Shown here: in pieces, positions 44,796 to 54,271 of the stretch
Position numbering within the stretch: position 1 is the first letter of the stretch
How the letters are laid out: each line of letters starts with the position of its first letter
Assembly: GCF_029240215.1 (NCBI RefSeq)
Contig: NZ_JARBTK010000002.1
Location: 558,001-622,000 of the forward strand
Reading direction: 5' to 3'
Length of the DNA stretch: 64,000 nt
Origin: Chryseobacterium sp.
GTDB lineage: Bacteria > Bacteroidota > Bacteroidia > Flavobacteriales > Weeksellaceae
Made by a program: the position numbers and the translations under genes
Notes under the pieces: model-generated
The model's input: only the letters and a program-made list of their open reading frames with translations
The model's database searches: none
What the model was told of the DNA's origin: nothing

Positions 44796-45671
44796 ATGAA
44801 AGCACTTGTATTTCCTGGGCAAGGTTCACAGTTTGTAGGTATGGGAAAAGAATTGTACGATTCCCGTAAAGACATCAAAGATCTGATGGAATATGCCAAT
44901 GAAATCTTAGGATTCGATATTATTTCCATTATGTTTAATGGAGCAGATGAAGATCTGAAAAAAACTGAGGTTACCCAACCTTCAATATTCATTCATTCGG
45001 TTGCTGCTTTAAAAGCGGTAAACGGTCTTGGTGCAGAAATGGTTGCAGGTCATTCTTTAGGAGAATTTTCTGCTTTGGTTGCCAATGGTGTTTTATCTTT
45101 TGACGATGGCTTAAAGCTTGTCTCTGAAAGAGCGAAAGCTATGCAGGCTGCTTGTGATGCAAACCCGAGTTCTATGGCGGCGATTTTAGGATTGGAAGAT
45201 GCTAAAGTTGAAGAAATTTGTGCAACAATTAGCGGAATTGTTGTTCCTGCTAATTACAACTGTCCCGGACAATTAGTAATTTCCGGTGAAACTGCTTCTG
45301 TAGAAGAAGCTTGTGTAAAATTGAAAGAAGCAGGAGCAAAAAGAGCATTGTTATTGCCTGTCAATGGGGCTTTTCATTCACCTTTGATGCAACCTGCTCA
45401 GGAGAGATTGGCAGCAGCAATTGAGAATACAAAATTCAGAAAAGCTACAATTCCTGTTTATCAGAATATTACAACGACAGCAGTAACTGATCCCGAACAG
45501 ATCAAAAATAATCTGATCGCTCAGTTGACAGGTCCTGTAAAATGGACGCAGTCTGTACAAAACATGATTAAAGACGGTGCTACGAACTTCATTGAAGTGG
45601 GGCCGGGAAAAACATTACAGGGATTAATCAAAAAAATTGACAGCGAAGTTACATCGGCTTCAGCAATTTAA
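44796..45671 (+). CDS. fabD: Malonyl-CoA:ACP transacylase
   Basis: 291 residues, full-length FabD. ALVFPGQGSQFVGMG forms the oxyanion region, GHSLGEF holds the nucleophile Ser87, and GAFHSPLM holds the catalytic His. It loads malonyl onto acyl carrier protein for fatty acid synthesis. The GHMP kinase gene starts 10 bp after its stop, so the two are likely one operon. Confidence 0.97.
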   Translation: MKALVFPGQGSQFVGMGKELYDSRKDIKDLMEYANEILGFDIISIMFNGADEDLKKTEVTQPSIFIHSVAALKAVNGLGAEMVAGHSLGEFSALVANGVLSFDDGLKLVSERAKAMQAACDANPSSMAAILGLEDAKVEEICATISGIVVPANYNCPGQLVISGETASVEEACVKLKEAGAKRALLLPVNGAFHSPLMQPAQERLAAAIENTKFRKATIPVYQNITTTAVTDPEQIKNNLIAQLTGPVKWTQSVQNMIKDGATNFIEVGPGKTLQGLIKKIDSEVTSASAI

Positions 45672-45681
45672 TTTAAATAAA

Positions 45682-46584
45682 ATGGGCGAGATCTATTCAC
45701 CGGGAAAGCTGATGCTTACTTCAGAATATTTCGCTGTAGACGGAGCTCTTGTCTTAGCGGTACCAACCAGGCTAGGACAAGAGTTTTTCTTTGAAGAAAA
45801 GAATGACGGAAAATCTCTTATTTTCTGGGAAGCATATCATCAAAACAAATTATGGTTAAAAGCTGTCATCGATTATAAAAACTGGCAGATCTTAGAAACC
45901 AATATTACTTCAAGTGCAGAGTTTATTCTTAAAACTCTTAAAAATGTTCAGAGTCTTTCTGAAATTAAATTTAAAAGCACTTATTCCTATCATTTAAAAA
46001 CAAATCTTCAGTTTCCGGCTGATTACGGTCTGGGAAGCAGTTCGACTTTAATGAATAATCTTGCAGAATGGTCAAGTATTGACCCTTTTCATCTTAATTC
46101 CATAAGTTTAGGTGGGAGCGGATATGATATCGCCGTAGCAAAGGCAAAGTCAGCGGTACTTTATCAAAACAAACCTGAAATACATTTTGAAAAGGTTGAT
46201 TTTAATCCTAAATTTAAGAATGAACTGATTTTCATTCACTTAAATCAGAAGCAGGACAGCCGAGAAGGAATTACTCTTTATAAGTCGAAAATAAAGTCTC
46301 AAAAATTAGTCGACGAGTTTTCTGATCTCACAAGAAATATTTTATTGTGTGATGAATTAGATAATTTTTCTGAATTAATGATAATACATGAGCAACGTAT
46401 TTCAGATTTTATTAAAATTCCGACAGTTAAATCACTTTTTTTTGCAGATTGTGCAAAATTTGTCAAAAGTTTGGGTGCTTGGGGCGGTGATTTTGTTATG
46501 AGTGCAAAATTTGAAGGCTATGAAGACTATTTTTGGGGAAAAGGTTTTTCAACTGTTTTTGATTGGAATGATTTAATTAGCTGA
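45682..46584 (+). CDS. GYDIA-family GHMP kinase
   Basis: About 300 residues from the ATG at 45682 (MGEIYSPGKLMLTSEYFAVDGA). The alternative frame start at 45637 lies inside fabD. The GHMP signatures are YSPGKLMLTSEY and the glycine loop ADYGLGSSSTLMNNL; SLGGSGYDIAVAKA gives the family its name. GHMP kinases phosphorylate small alcohols such as mevalonate or phosphomevalonate. In flavobacteria this subfamily is usually linked to the mevalonate pathway, but the exact substrate is not shown by sequence. Confidence 0.9.
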   Translation: MGEIYSPGKLMLTSEYFAVDGALVLAVPTRLGQEFFFEEKNDGKSLIFWEAYHQNKLWLKAVIDYKNWQILETNITSSAEFILKTLKNVQSLSEIKFKSTYSYHLKTNLQFPADYGLGSSSTLMNNLAEWSSIDPFHLNSISLGGSGYDIAVAKAKSAVLYQNKPEIHFEKVDFNPKFKNELIFIHLNQKQDSREGITLYKSKIKSQKLVDEFSDLTRNILLCDELDNFSELMIIHEQRISDFIKIPTVKSLFFADCAKFVKSLGAWGGDFVMSAKFEGYEDYFWGKGFSTVFDWNDLIS

Positions 46585-46714
46585 TATTCAAATAAATATA
46601 TATATCATTTTTTATTTGCCATTTTCGCTTATATGTTTATATTTATCGAAGTTTAACAATTAGTTAATATTACTGAGGTTAAACCAACAAAAAGAAAAAG
46701 AAAATATAAGTAAA

Positions 46715-48331
46715 ATGAAAAACGCTAAAATCATCCAGGATTTACAAAAATTAGGGATTAAAGGAGAGTATGAATTAACTTATAATCCTTCGTACGAAGA
46801 GTTATATCAAGCGGAAATTTCACCTGAAAATCAAGGTTTTGAAAAAGCTGAGCTTACAGAGTCTGGTGCGGTATCAGTTCAGACAGGGGTTTTCACCGGT
46901 CGTTCACCAAAAGACAGATATATTGTTCAGGATGATGTTACGAAAGATACTATTTTCTGGGACGGTAAAGTAAATCTCCCTACAACTCCTGAAATTTTCG
47001 AATCGTGTAAAGATTTAGTATTAACTCAACTTTCAAGTGCCAAAAAAATCTATGTTGTCGATACTTTTTGCGGTACAAATACAGATACAAGATTAAAAGT
47101 ACGATTCATTGTTGAAGTTGCTTGGCAGGCTCATTTTGTTACCAATATGTTCATCCGTCCTTCACATTTTGAATTGGAAAACTACGGAGAGCCGGATTTC
47201 ACTGTAATCAATGGTTCCAAAACTACAAATCCGAATTGGGAAGAGCAGGAGTTAAATTCTGAAAATTTCGTAATGTTTAATCTTACCGAGAAATTACAGA
47301 TCATTGGAGGAACTTGGTACGGCGGAGAAATGAAAAAAGGAATGTTTTCCATGATGAATTATTACCTTCCGTTGAAAGGTATGGCATCAATGCACTGTTC
47401 TGCAAACGTTGGTGAAGAAGGAGATGTAGCGTTATTCTTCGGACTTTCAGGAACAGGAAAAACAACTTTGTCCGCAGATCCTAAAAGATATTTAATTGGT
47501 GACGACGAGCACGGTTGGGATGACAATGGAGTTTTTAATTATGAGGGTGGATGTTATGCCAAAGTGATTGATTTATCAGCAGAAAAAGAACCGGATATTT
47601 TCAGAGCGATCAAAAGAGATGCGCTTCTTGAAAATGTTGTAGTTCACAACGGAATAGCTGATTACACAGACGGATCTATTACAGAAAACACAAGAGTTTC
47701 TTATCCTATTTATCACATCAATAAAATTGTTTTGCCATCTAAAGCAGGTCATGCAAGTAAGATTGTTTATCTTTCCGCAGATGCTTTCGGAGTATTGCCT
47801 CCGGTTTCTGTTTTGGATGAAAATCAGGCTCAGTATCACTTCCTTTGTGGTTATACTTCAAAATTAGCCGGAACTGAAAGAGGAATCACAGAACCGGAAC
47901 CATCTTTCTCACCTGCATTCGGTGAAGCATTCTTAACATTGCATCCAACAATGTATTCAAAAACATTGATCGGGAAAATGAAAGAACACGGCGCAAAAGC
48001 ATACTTAGTCAATACAGGATGGAACGGAACGGGAAAGAGAATTTCTCTAAAAGATACAAGAGCAATCATTGATTCAATCATTGACGGATCAATCGAAAAA
48101 GCCGAGAAAATTACAATTCCTATCATGAATCTTGAAATCCCGACTTCATTGCCAAATGTTTCTGAAGGTATTCTAGACCCGAGAGATACATATAATGATG
48201 TTGCAGAATGGGAAGAAAAGGCAAGAGATCTTGCTGCAAAATATATCAGAAACTTCGAGCAGTACTGCGGTAATGACGAAGCCAAAAAGCTGATTGCTTC
48301 TGGTCCTCAATTGCAGGAACAGACCATTTAG
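46715..48331 (+). CDS. pckA: Phosphoenolpyruvate carboxykinase (ATP)
   Basis: 538 residues, normal length. The ATP-binding loop is [11 protein letters not shown], and the acidic metal motif [11 protein letters not shown] follows directly. [14 protein letters not shown] near residue 60 is the substrate-binding Arg segment. It converts oxaloacetate and ATP to phosphoenolpyruvate, the first committed step of gluconeogenesis. It has a 130-bp AT-rich upstream region and its own terminator, so it is monocistronic. Confidence 0.98.
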   Translation: MKNAKIIQDLQKLGIKGEYELTYNPSYEELYQAEISPENQGFEKAELTESGAVSVQTGVFTGRSPKDRYIVQDDVTKDTIFWDGKVNLPTTPEIFESCKDLVLTQLSSAKKIYVVDTFCGTNTDTRLKVRFIVEVAWQAHFVTNMFIRPSHFELENYGEPDFTVINGSKTTNPNWEEQELNSENFVMFNLTEKLQIIGGTWYGGEMKKGMFSMMNYYLPLKGMASMHCSANVGEEGDVALFFGLSGTGKTTLSADPKRYLIGDDEHGWDDNGVFNYEGGCYAKVIDLSAEKEPDIFRAIKRDALLENVVVHNGIADYTDGSITENTRVSYPIYHINKIVLPSKAGHASKIVYLSADAFGVLPPVSVLDENQAQYHFLCGYTSKLAGTERGITEPEPSFSPAFGEAFLTLHPTMYSKTLIGKMKEHGAKAYLVNTGWNGTGKRISLKDTRAIIDSIIDGSIEKAEKITIPIMNLEIPTSLPNVSEGILDPRDTYNDVAEWEEKARDLAAKYIRNFEQYCGNDEAKKLIASGPQLQEQTI

Positions 48332-48342
48332 AAATAGTGAAG

Positions 48343-48370
48343 AGCCTCATCGATTGATGAGGCTTTTTTA
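48343..48370 (+). terminator. Terminator after pckA
   Basis: AGCCTCATC, 4-nt loop, GATGAGGCT, then seven T, 12 bp after the stop. Confidence 0.9.
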
Positions 48371-48411
48371 TTTGATTGAAAAATCTACTAGAGCAAAATT
48401 CATACATTGAT

Positions 48412-48437
48412 CTATGAAAATCTGTGAAATTCGTGGA
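48412..48437. repeat. AATCTGTG-type short repeat
   Basis: CTATGAAAATCTGTGAAATTCGTGG shows the roughly 11-bp-phased TGAAAATCTGTGAAAT pattern that is scattered between genes in many flavobacterial genomes. The inverse form occurs at 51371-51402. Confidence 0.5.
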
Positions 48438-48438
48438 A

Positions 48439-48846
48439 CTATTTTAAGCTCACTATCGCTAATCGATATCCATCCATCCCAAAACCGGACAAAACTGCAT
48501 CCGTACAAGCAGCTGTAACAGATTTCTGACGAAATTCTTCTCTCTTATAAATATTGCTGATGTGAACTTCCACTTTCGGCTTCTGAATATTCTTAAGGCA
48601 ATCTGCAATTGCATAAGAATAATGCGTGAAAGCTCCGGGATTAATAATCACCGCATCAAAATCATCTTCCTGAAGTCTGTTAATCAATTCACCTTCAATA
48701 TTTGACTGATAATATTTCAAATCATGTGAAGAAAATTCAGACTTTAATTTGTCTAAATAATTTTCCATAGAAACAGTTCCATAGATTTCAGGTTCTCTTG
48801 TGCCTAAAAGATTCAGATTCGGACCATTGATAATTAAAACTTTCAT
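48439..48846 (-). CDS. aroQ: 3-dehydroquinate dehydratase, type II
   Basis: 135 residues, slightly short of the usual 140-150. LIINGPNLNLLGTREPEIYG holds the catalytic Tyr on the mobile lid, INPGAFTHYSYAIADCL and VEVHISNIYKREEFR the substrate site with His. It catalyses dehydration of 3-dehydroquinate to 3-dehydroshikimate in the shikimate pathway as a dodecamer. It is convergent with pckA and divergent from the Fur-family gene. Confidence 0.96.
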   Translation of the reverse strand: MKVLIINGPNLNLLGTREPEIYGTVSMENYLDKLKSEFSSHDLKYYQSNIEGELINRLQEDDFDAVIINPGAFTHYSYAIADCLKNIQKPKVEVHISNIYKREEFRQKSVTAACTDAVLSGFGMDGYRLAIVSLK

Positions 48847-48945
48847 AGGATAAAAATAAGAATTCTTTTTGTTTTAAGCTTAAAAAGATGAAGTCTGAAA
48901 GTTTTTCGCTATCTTATAATTTCAAAAATCTGATTAGATTTTATT

Positions 48946-49365
48946 ATGAAAGAAGAAATTGAAAGCAAACTAATTGACAAAAATACCAAGCCTACAAGCA
49001 TGAGGATTTTGGTATACGATTTTTTGAGTTCTCAAAACGCAGCATTATCATTATCTGAAATAGAAAATTATTTTGAAAATGCAGATAGAACAACCATTTA
49101 CAGAACTTTAAAAACCTTTGAAGAAAAAGGAATAGTTCACAGTATTCAGGAAAATACCACAACAAAATATAAACTTTGTCATGACGAGTGCGATGAAAAA
49201 ACACATAAAGATTGGCATCTTCACTTTTACTGTAAAATCTGTAAACAGACGACATGCAAAGAAGATATTTCAATTCCGGAAAATGGTAAGACCAATTTTA
49301 GGATTGACGAAATAAGATTTTTCGCAAAAGGCATTTGTGAAAATTGCTTAGAAAGTTTGCAATAG
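48946..49365 (+). CDS. Fur-family metal-responsive regulator
   Basis: 139 residues. A winged helix (TSMRILVYDFLSSQNAALSLSEIENYF, then RTTIYRTLKTFEEKGIVHSI) is followed by the dimerisation half with metal sites HLHFYCKICKQTTC and GICENCLESL. Two CxxC pairs form the structural zinc site. Adjacent to a Zn/Cd-type exporter, it could be Zur-like or control that pump, but Fur or PerR roles cannot be excluded. It is 44 bp before the ATPase gene. Confidence 0.9.
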   Translation: MKEEIESKLIDKNTKPTSMRILVYDFLSSQNAALSLSEIENYFENADRTTIYRTLKTFEEKGIVHSIQENTTTKYKLCHDECDEKTHKDWHLHFYCKICKQTTCKEDISIPENGKTNFRIDEIRFFAKGICENCLESLQ

Positions 49366-49385
49366 TATTGCATCGGCTTTACGGT

Positions 49386-49393
49386 TAAATTTG
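49386..49393 (+). promoter_or_regulatory. -7 box of metal ATPase
   Basis: TAAATTTG, 16 bases before the ATPase ATG. A TTG at 49368-49370 is only 15 bp away, shorter than the usual spacing. Confidence 0.4.
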
Positions 49394-49409
49394 CTTAAAA
49401 TTATTTGTT

Positions 49410-51356
49410 ATGGAAGAATGTTGCAGCACAAAACCAAAAAAAGAACACAATCACGAAGGTCACGACCACGATCATTCACATGATACAGGAGATCAAACGA
49501 TTTTGCGGATGTTTCTTCCGGCGATCATTTCGTTTTCTTTATTATTAATAGGAATTGCCTTCGATCATTTTATTGAAAATTATTGGTTCAATGGCTGGAT
49601 TCGTCTTGTCTGGTATTTGATTGCTTACCTTCCTGTCGGAATTCCTGTTTTAAAAGAAGCATATGAAAGCATCATTCATGGAGATGTGTTTTCAGAATTT
49701 TTTCTGATGGGAATTGCAACGATTGGAGCTTTTGGGATTGGTGAATATCCTGAAGGAGTTGCAGTGATGCTTTTCTATTCTGTCGGAGAAGTTTTTCAGG
49801 CAATGGCAGTTACAAGAGCAAAGAGCAATATTAAATCACTTCTCGATCAACGTCCCGATGAAGTTATCGTTTTAAAAGACGGAAAACCTCAAGTTGTGAA
49901 AGCCGAAACTGTAAAAACTGGCGAAATCATTCAGTTAAAATCCGGCGAAAAATTAGGTCTGGATGGGGAATTGATCTCAGAAAAAGCTTCTTTCAATACT
50001 TCTGCGCTTACCGGAGAAAGCAAGCCTGATACAAAAATAAAAGGTGAAAAAGTTTTAGCGGGAATGATCAATTTAAATACGGTCAGTCAAATTAAAGTCA
50101 CTGCAGCATTTAAAGACAGTAAGCTGAGCAAAATTTTAGAACTCGTTCAAAATGCGACCTCACAAAAAGCTCCAACAGAATTATTTATAAGAAAATTTGC
50201 GAAAATTTATACACCCATTGTAGTTTTTCTTGCGATCGGAATTACTTTTCTTCCATATTTATTTGTAGAAAATTATGAATTTAAAACTTGGCTGTACAAA
50301 GCATTGGTCTTCCTCGTGATTTCATGTCCGTGTGCTTTGGTGATTTCAATACCTTTAGGATATTTTGGAGGAATCGGAGCGGGAAGCAGAAATGGAATTT
50401 TAATTAAAGGAAGTAATTTTTTAGATGTTTTGGCTAATATCCAGAATGTGGTGATGGATAAAACCGGTACGATGACGGAAGGTGTTTTTAGAGTTCAGGA
50501 AGTTCATTTTAATGATGAATTTAATAAAAATGAAATTTTAAAATTAGTTAATGCTTTGGAAAGTCAGAGTACACATCCTGTTGCAACGGCAATTCATGAG
50601 TTTGTGGGCGAAGTTGATCATTCTATTCAATTAGAAAATGTAGAAGAAATTGCAGGACATGGTTTAAAAGCAGTCATCAATGGCAAAGAATTGTTGGGTG
50701 GAAATTTTAAATTGCTCGAAAAATTCAACATTCAATTTGATTTTAAACCTGAAAACATTGTTTACACTTTAATTGCAGTGGCTTACGATAAAAAATTCGT
50801 GGGTTATCTTACAATTGCTGATAGTATAAAAGCTGATTCTCAATTCACAATAAATAAATTAAAATCTTTAGGTGTAAAAACAACAATGTTGAGTGGTGAT
50901 AAAACTTCAGTCGTACAATATGTTGCAGATCAATTGGGAATCGAAAACGCTTATGGAGATTTACTTCCCGAAGATAAAGTGAATAAGGTGAAAGAACTAA
51001 AGTCTAAAAACCAAAGTGTGGCTTTTGTGGGCGACGGTGTCAATGACGCTCCTGTTGTTGCATTAAGTGACGTAGGAATTGCAATGGGTGGATTGGGAAG
51101 TGATGCAACGATAGAAACGGCAGATATTGTCATTCAGGACGATCAACCAAGTAAAATCCCAATGGCAATCAATATCGGAAAGCAGACCAAGAAAATTGTA
51201 TGGCAGAATATTATTTTAGCATTTGCTGTAAAAGGAATTGTCTTGATTCTCGGTGCTGGTGGAATTGCAACGATGTGGGAAGCTGTTTTTGCTGATGTCG
51301 GTGTTGCTTTGTTGGCGATTTTGAATGCGGTGAGAATTCAGAGGATGAAGTTTTAA
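49410..51356 (+). CDS. Heavy-metal P-type ATPase, Zn/Cd/Co type
   Basis: 648 residues. The N-terminus is short, with Cys4-Cys5 and a His-rich stretch (13-24, HNHEGHDHDHSHD) in place of an HMA domain. The transport site in TM6 is Ser305-Cys-Pro-Cys308 (SCPCAL), the phosphorylation motif DKTGT is at 350-354, the HP locus is QSTHPVA and the hinge GDGVND. TM8 has DVGVALLA, whose DxG pattern points to the P1B-2 (ZntA/CadA) class. It exports divalent metal from the cytosol using ATP. It lies next to the Fur-family gene. Confidence 0.93.
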   Translation: MEECCSTKPKKEHNHEGHDHDHSHDTGDQTILRMFLPAIISFSLLLIGIAFDHFIENYWFNGWIRLVWYLIAYLPVGIPVLKEAYESIIHGDVFSEFFLMGIATIGAFGIGEYPEGVAVMLFYSVGEVFQAMAVTRAKSNIKSLLDQRPDEVIVLKDGKPQVVKAETVKTGEIIQLKSGEKLGLDGELISEKASFNTSALTGESKPDTKIKGEKVLAGMINLNTVSQIKVTAAFKDSKLSKILELVQNATSQKAPTELFIRKFAKIYTPIVVFLAIGITFLPYLFVENYEFKTWLYKALVFLVISCPCALVISIPLGYFGGIGAGSRNGILIKGSNFLDVLANIQNVVMDKTGTMTEGVFRVQEVHFNDEFNKNEILKLVNALESQSTHPVATAIHEFVGEVDHSIQLENVEEIAGHGLKAVINGKELLGGNFKLLEKFNIQFDFKPENIVYTLIAVAYDKKFVGYLTIADSIKADSQFTINKLKSLGVKTTMLSGDKTSVVQYVADQLGIENAYGDLLPEDKVNKVKELKSKNQSVAFVGDGVNDAPVVALSDVGIAMGGLGSDATIETADIVIQDDQPSKIPMAINIGKQTKKIVWQNIILAFAVKGIVLILGAGGIATMWEAVFADVGVALLAILNAVRIQRMKF

Positions 51357-51370
51357 TTTGTAAAATAATC

Positions 51371-51402
51371 CCGCAGATTACTCAGATTTTCACAGATTTT
51401 TT
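51371..51402. repeat. CAGATT short repeat
   Basis: CAGATT occurs at about 10-bp steps (51374, 51383, 51393), the reverse orientation of the element at 48412-48437. Such degenerate intergenic repeats are frequent in Bacteroidota. Confidence 0.5.
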
Positions 51403-51486
51403 TTAGAAATTTTTCATCTGATATTTAAAATATAAAAGTATTGATGATATTCATCATAAATTAACCTGTAAAAAGAATTTGCGTGG

Positions 51487-51494
51487 TATATTTG
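51487..51494 (+). promoter_or_regulatory. -7 box before Cys-pair protein
   Basis: TATATTTG, 17 bases before the TTG start at 51511. No -33 TTG at the right distance. Confidence 0.4.
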
Positions 51495-51510
51495 TAGTAA
51501 AGAGTCATCA

Positions 51511-51870
51511 TTGAAATTTTTCGTTTCATTTTTTATCATTTTTACCATTGCAATTCGTCCGGTTTTGCCGTTGATCAATTATGCTGTAAACTATGAATAT
51601 ATTGTCAAAAATCTTTGTGAGAAGAGAGATGTGGTCGACTCAACCTGTAAAGGGAAATGTTTTGTAACTAAAGAATTGGTGAAAACTGAGAAACAAAATA
51701 ATTCCCAAACAATCAAAATTCCCACTTTGGATGTTTTTCTTTCAAGCGAAATTTTCTCTTTTTTAAATGATAATCTTTTTGATAATTTAAATTACACAAA
51801 GAATTCTTTATATTCAAACAATCATACTTCAGAATATTTTTCAAAAATATTTCATCCTCCTCTAGCTTAA
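51511..51870 (+). CDS. Small membrane-anchored Cys-pair protein
   Basis: 119 residues from a TTG start placed 17 bases after a good -7 box; no ATG is available early in the frame. It has an N-terminal hydrophobic segment (about 1-25) and then VKNLCEKRDVVDSTCKGKCFVTKELVK with three Cys (CxGKCF), a pattern I associate with small metal-related flavobacterial proteins upstream of copper genes. Ends in FHPPLA. Neighbours are YHS and SCO proteins, both tied to copper. Function unknown. Confidence 0.7.
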   Translation: MKFFVSFFIIFTIAIRPVLPLINYAVNYEYIVKNLCEKRDVVDSTCKGKCFVTKELVKTEKQNNSQTIKIPTLDVFLSSEIFSFLNDNLFDNLNYTKNSLYSNNHTSEYFSKIFHPPLA

Positions 51871-51944
51871 ACTTAATTTCTAGTTTTGATTCGTTCAAAA
51901 CTTATTTTTCGTTTTATTACTATCATTAATTTCAAATTAAATAA

Positions 51945-52220
51945 ATGAAATCACTATTCATTTTGGCGGTATTTCTGTCAGTTTCAATCGTGTCCTGCGT
52001 TCAGGATGCACCAAAGGTTAAGCATAAGAAAAGTATGAATTCTGCAGGTAAGAATTTAGAAAATATAAAAGTTGTCAATAAAGTAGATCCTATCTGCAAA
52101 ATGGAAACGGCAGGTTTTACTAAAGATACAATGACCTATAAAAATAAAGTGTATGGTTTTTGCAGTGCTTATTGCAAAGACGAGTTTAAAAAAGATCCTG
52201 AGAAATATGTCCAAAAATAA
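51945..52220 (+). CDS. YHS-domain lipoprotein
   Basis: 91 residues. A signal peptide ends at a lipobox Cys (SIVSCVQD). The YHS domain covers about 45-91: VDPICKMETAGFTKDTMTYKNKVYGFCSAYCKDEFKKDPEKYV, with a Cys in the first turn and the FCSAYC pair. YHS domains bind heavy metals, often copper, and occur in copper trafficking. The stop overlaps the SCO start by 14 bp. Confidence 0.88.
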   Translation: MKSLFILAVFLSVSIVSCVQDAPKVKHKKSMNSAGKNLENIKVVNKVDPICKMETAGFTKDTMTYKNKVYGFCSAYCKDEFKKDPEKYVQK

Positions 52221-52890
52221 AACTCCCCAAACAAGTTCAAAATCTAAAGTGATCATTCCTTTAGTGATTTTAGCTCTTCTTTTTCTGGGTATTGGTTTTG
52301 GGATGAGTTATTTTAAGAAAAGTCTTTATACTGTAATGAAAGTTCCTGATTTTGAATTGACAGATCAAAATAATCAAAAGATCACCAACAAAGATATGCT
52401 CGGGAAAGTATATCTGGTAGAATTTTTCTTTAGTAGATGTCCCACTATTTGTCCTGTGATGAACAGTAACATGAAAGCAATTGAAGGCACAATCAACAAT
52501 CCTGATTTCGGTATCATTTCTATAAGCATCGATCCGGAAAATGATTCTCCTGAAGCTTTGAAACTTCATGCTAATAAAATCGGTGTAAAATCGATGAACT
52601 GGCATTTTCTGACTGGAAACAGAGATTACATTGGTAAATTAGCAGATCAGTTTAATATATATGTCGGAGATAAAGAAGATGAAAGCGAAAGCCTTAACCA
52701 CAGCGGAATGATTGCCTTAGTTGATCAGGAAGGAAACATTCGCTGCAGATACAATAAAGACAATATGCCGATTTTGTATTACTCAGGACTAAATTACGAA
52801 GATCCAGAAGGCAAAATTCCTAAGTTGACAGGAAAATATCATCCTGACAGAGCAATTTTAATTGAAGATATAAAGAAATTATTGAAATAA
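52207..52890 (+). CDS. SCO1/SenC-family copper chaperone
   Basis: About 227 residues from the ATG at 52207 (MSKNKTPQTSS); the longer frame lies inside the YHS gene. A single N-terminal membrane anchor (VIIPLVILALLFLGIGFGMSYF) precedes a thioredoxin-like fold with the copper-binding CPTICP motif (C-x3-C) and a later His in NHSGMIALVDQ. SCO proteins deliver copper to the CuA site of cytochrome oxidase or act as periplasmic thiol reductants. The overlap with the YHS gene points to joint function. Confidence 0.94.
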   Translation: MSKNKTPQTSSKSKVIIPLVILALLFLGIGFGMSYFKKSLYTVMKVPDFELTDQNNQKITNKDMLGKVYLVEFFFSRCPTICPVMNSNMKAIEGTINNPDFGIISISIDPENDSPEALKLHANKIGVKSMNWHFLTGNRDYIGKLADQFNIYVGDKEDESESLNHSGMIALVDQEGNIRCRYNKDNMPILYYSGLNYEDPEGKIPKLTGKYHPDRAILIEDIKKLLK

Positions 52891-52987
52891 GGTTGGACGA
52901 ATGAAGCTCATCGCAGGTTAATTGTTGCTTCGAGCTTTTCCTTCCTTACCTAAGAAGAAATAAATGTTTAACCATAAATAAAAAATT

Positions 52988-53662
52988 ATGAAAATTTTTA
53001 AAGTAGCTGCTTTCACTGCAGTTTTTGCAGCGCAATTTGCTTTTGCGCAATTTAAGCAAACACCTCTACCTTATGCATACAATGCATTAGAAGGGAATAT
53101 TGATGCACAGACTATGGAAATTCACTATTCTAAGCATGCTGCAGCTTATGTGAGTAATTTGAATAAAGCAATTGCAGGCACTCCTCAGGAAAAACAGACA
53201 TTATTCCAGATTCTTTCTAAAGCAGGAACATTACCAATGGCTGTAAGAAATAATGCAGGTGGTCATTATAATCACGAGTTATTTTGGACGGTTCTAACAC
53301 CCGAAAAAAACACTCAGCCTTCTGCAAAATTGTCTAAAGCAATCACCGATGCATTCGGAAGTATGGAAGCTTTTAAAGAAAAAATGAGCAAAGCAGGTGC
53401 AGATCGTTTCGGTTCGGGTTGGGCTTGGCTTTCTGTTGATAAAAGCGGCAAATTGTTTGTTTCTTCTACACCAAACCAGGATAATCCTTTGATGGACGTT
53501 GTAGAAGAAAAAGGAACTCCAATTTTCGGAATTGATGTTTGGGAACATGCTTACTATTTAAAATATCAAAACAAAAGAGCTGATTATTTAACTGCTATCT
53601 GGAACGTTACCAACTGGAAAGAAATAAGCAGAAGATATGATGAAGCTTTAAGCAAAAAATAA
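52988..53662 (+). CDS. Exported Fe/Mn superoxide dismutase
   Basis: 224 residues. A signal peptide ([20 protein letters not shown], cleavage before QFK) makes this a periplasmic or secreted form. Metal ligands are His46 (MEIHYSKH), the His of NHELFW, and the Asp/His of [13 protein letters not shown]. Family core is complete to the C-terminus. It dismutates superoxide to peroxide. Fe or Mn preference is not decided by the motifs I can see. It is monocistronic, with a strong terminator after it. Confidence 0.95.
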   Translation: MKIFKVAAFTAVFAAQFAFAQFKQTPLPYAYNALEGNIDAQTMEIHYSKHAAAYVSNLNKAIAGTPQEKQTLFQILSKAGTLPMAVRNNAGGHYNHELFWTVLTPEKNTQPSAKLSKAITDAFGSMEAFKEKMSKAGADRFGSGWAWLSVDKSGKLFVSSTPNQDNPLMDVVEEKGTPIFGIDVWEHAYYLKYQNKRADYLTAIWNVTNWKEISRRYDEALSKK

Positions 53663-53672
53663 TTCGTCAACT

Positions 53673-53712
53673 AAATTCGCAGCATATTCTTTTATAGATA
53701 TGCTGCGAATTT
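53673..53712 (+). terminator. Terminator after superoxide dismutase
   Basis: AAATTCGCAGCATAT (53673-53687) and its exact complement (53698-53712) with a 10-nt loop, ending in T. Confidence 0.85.
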
Positions 53713-53740
53713 TAATTTAGCCTAAATTTTAAATATAAAA

Positions 53741-53767
53741 AAACCATTGAAAATTTATCAATGGTTT
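53741..53767 (-). terminator. Terminator of tRNA-Glu cluster
   Basis: AAACCATTGA and TCAATGGTTT (10-bp stem); on the minus strand it runs into a T stretch just downstream of the tRNA ending at 53776. Confidence 0.75.
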
Positions 53768-53775
53768 TTGTTTAG

Positions 53776-53847
53776 TAGCCCGTAGGGGAGTCGAACCCCT
53801 CTTACCAGGATGAAAACCTGAGGTCCTAACCGATAGACGAACGGGCC
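53776..53847 (-). tRNA. tRNA-Glu (UUC), copy 1
   Basis: 72 nt. A full cloverleaf: acceptor GGCCCGT with ACGGGCT (G1-U72 wobble), anticodon loop TTTTCAT giving UUC, T-loop GGTTCGACTCC. The 3' CCA is not encoded. The sequence is identical to copy 2. Confidence 0.95.
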
Positions 53848-53918
53848 ATCTACCATCACGTTACAAATAACGGGTTAGTATTTTTGAATTTTTAAAAGTT
53901 TCAATTCTTTTTTATAAG

Positions 53919-53990
53919 TAGCCCGTAGGGGAGTCGAACCCCTCTTACCAGGATGAAAACCTGAGGTCCTAACCGATAGACGAACGGGCC
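53919..53990 (-). tRNA. tRNA-Glu (UUC), copy 2
   Basis: 72 nt, identical to copy 1. Its 5' end is 8 nt after the rpsT stop, so it is probably processed from an rpsT-tRNA-tRNA transcript. Confidence 0.95.
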
Positions 53991-53998
53991 TACTATAA

Positions 53999-54253
53999 TT
54001 ACGCTAACTTGTTAACGTGCTTAGTCAATTTGCTTTTCAAATTAGCCGCCTTATTCTTGTGAATAATGTTTTTCTTAGCTAATCTGTCTAATAAAGAGAT
54101 AACTTTTGGCAATTGCTCAGTAGCTGCAGCCTTATCTTCTTCATTTCTTAATACTTTCAAAGCTGTTCTAGCAGTCTTGTGATAGTATCTGTTACGAACT
54201 TTTCTTTTTTCGTTTTGTCTAATTCTCTTTAGTGCTGATTTATGATTTGCCAT
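53999..54253 (-). CDS. rpsT: 30S ribosomal protein S20
   Basis: 84 residues from the ATG at 54251-54253 ([22 protein letters not shown]), the invariant S20 start; an in-frame ATG 21 bases upstream lies at the promoter and is not used. The highly basic helical bundle continues with [11 protein letters not shown] and [21 protein letters not shown]20 binds 16S rRNA early in 30S assembly. Two tRNA-Glu genes follow it directly. Confidence 0.98.
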   Translation of the reverse strand: MANHKSALKRIRQNEKRKVRNRYYHKTARTALKVLRNEEDKAAATEQLPKVISLLDRLAKKNIIHKNKAANLKSKLTKHVNKLA

Positions 54254-54271
54254 ATCGTTCAAATGTGAGTG

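Noticed and set aside
52891..52987. Terminator after the SCO gene
   Set aside because: AAGCTC...GAGCTT pairs only 6 bp across a 22-nt loop; too weak to list.
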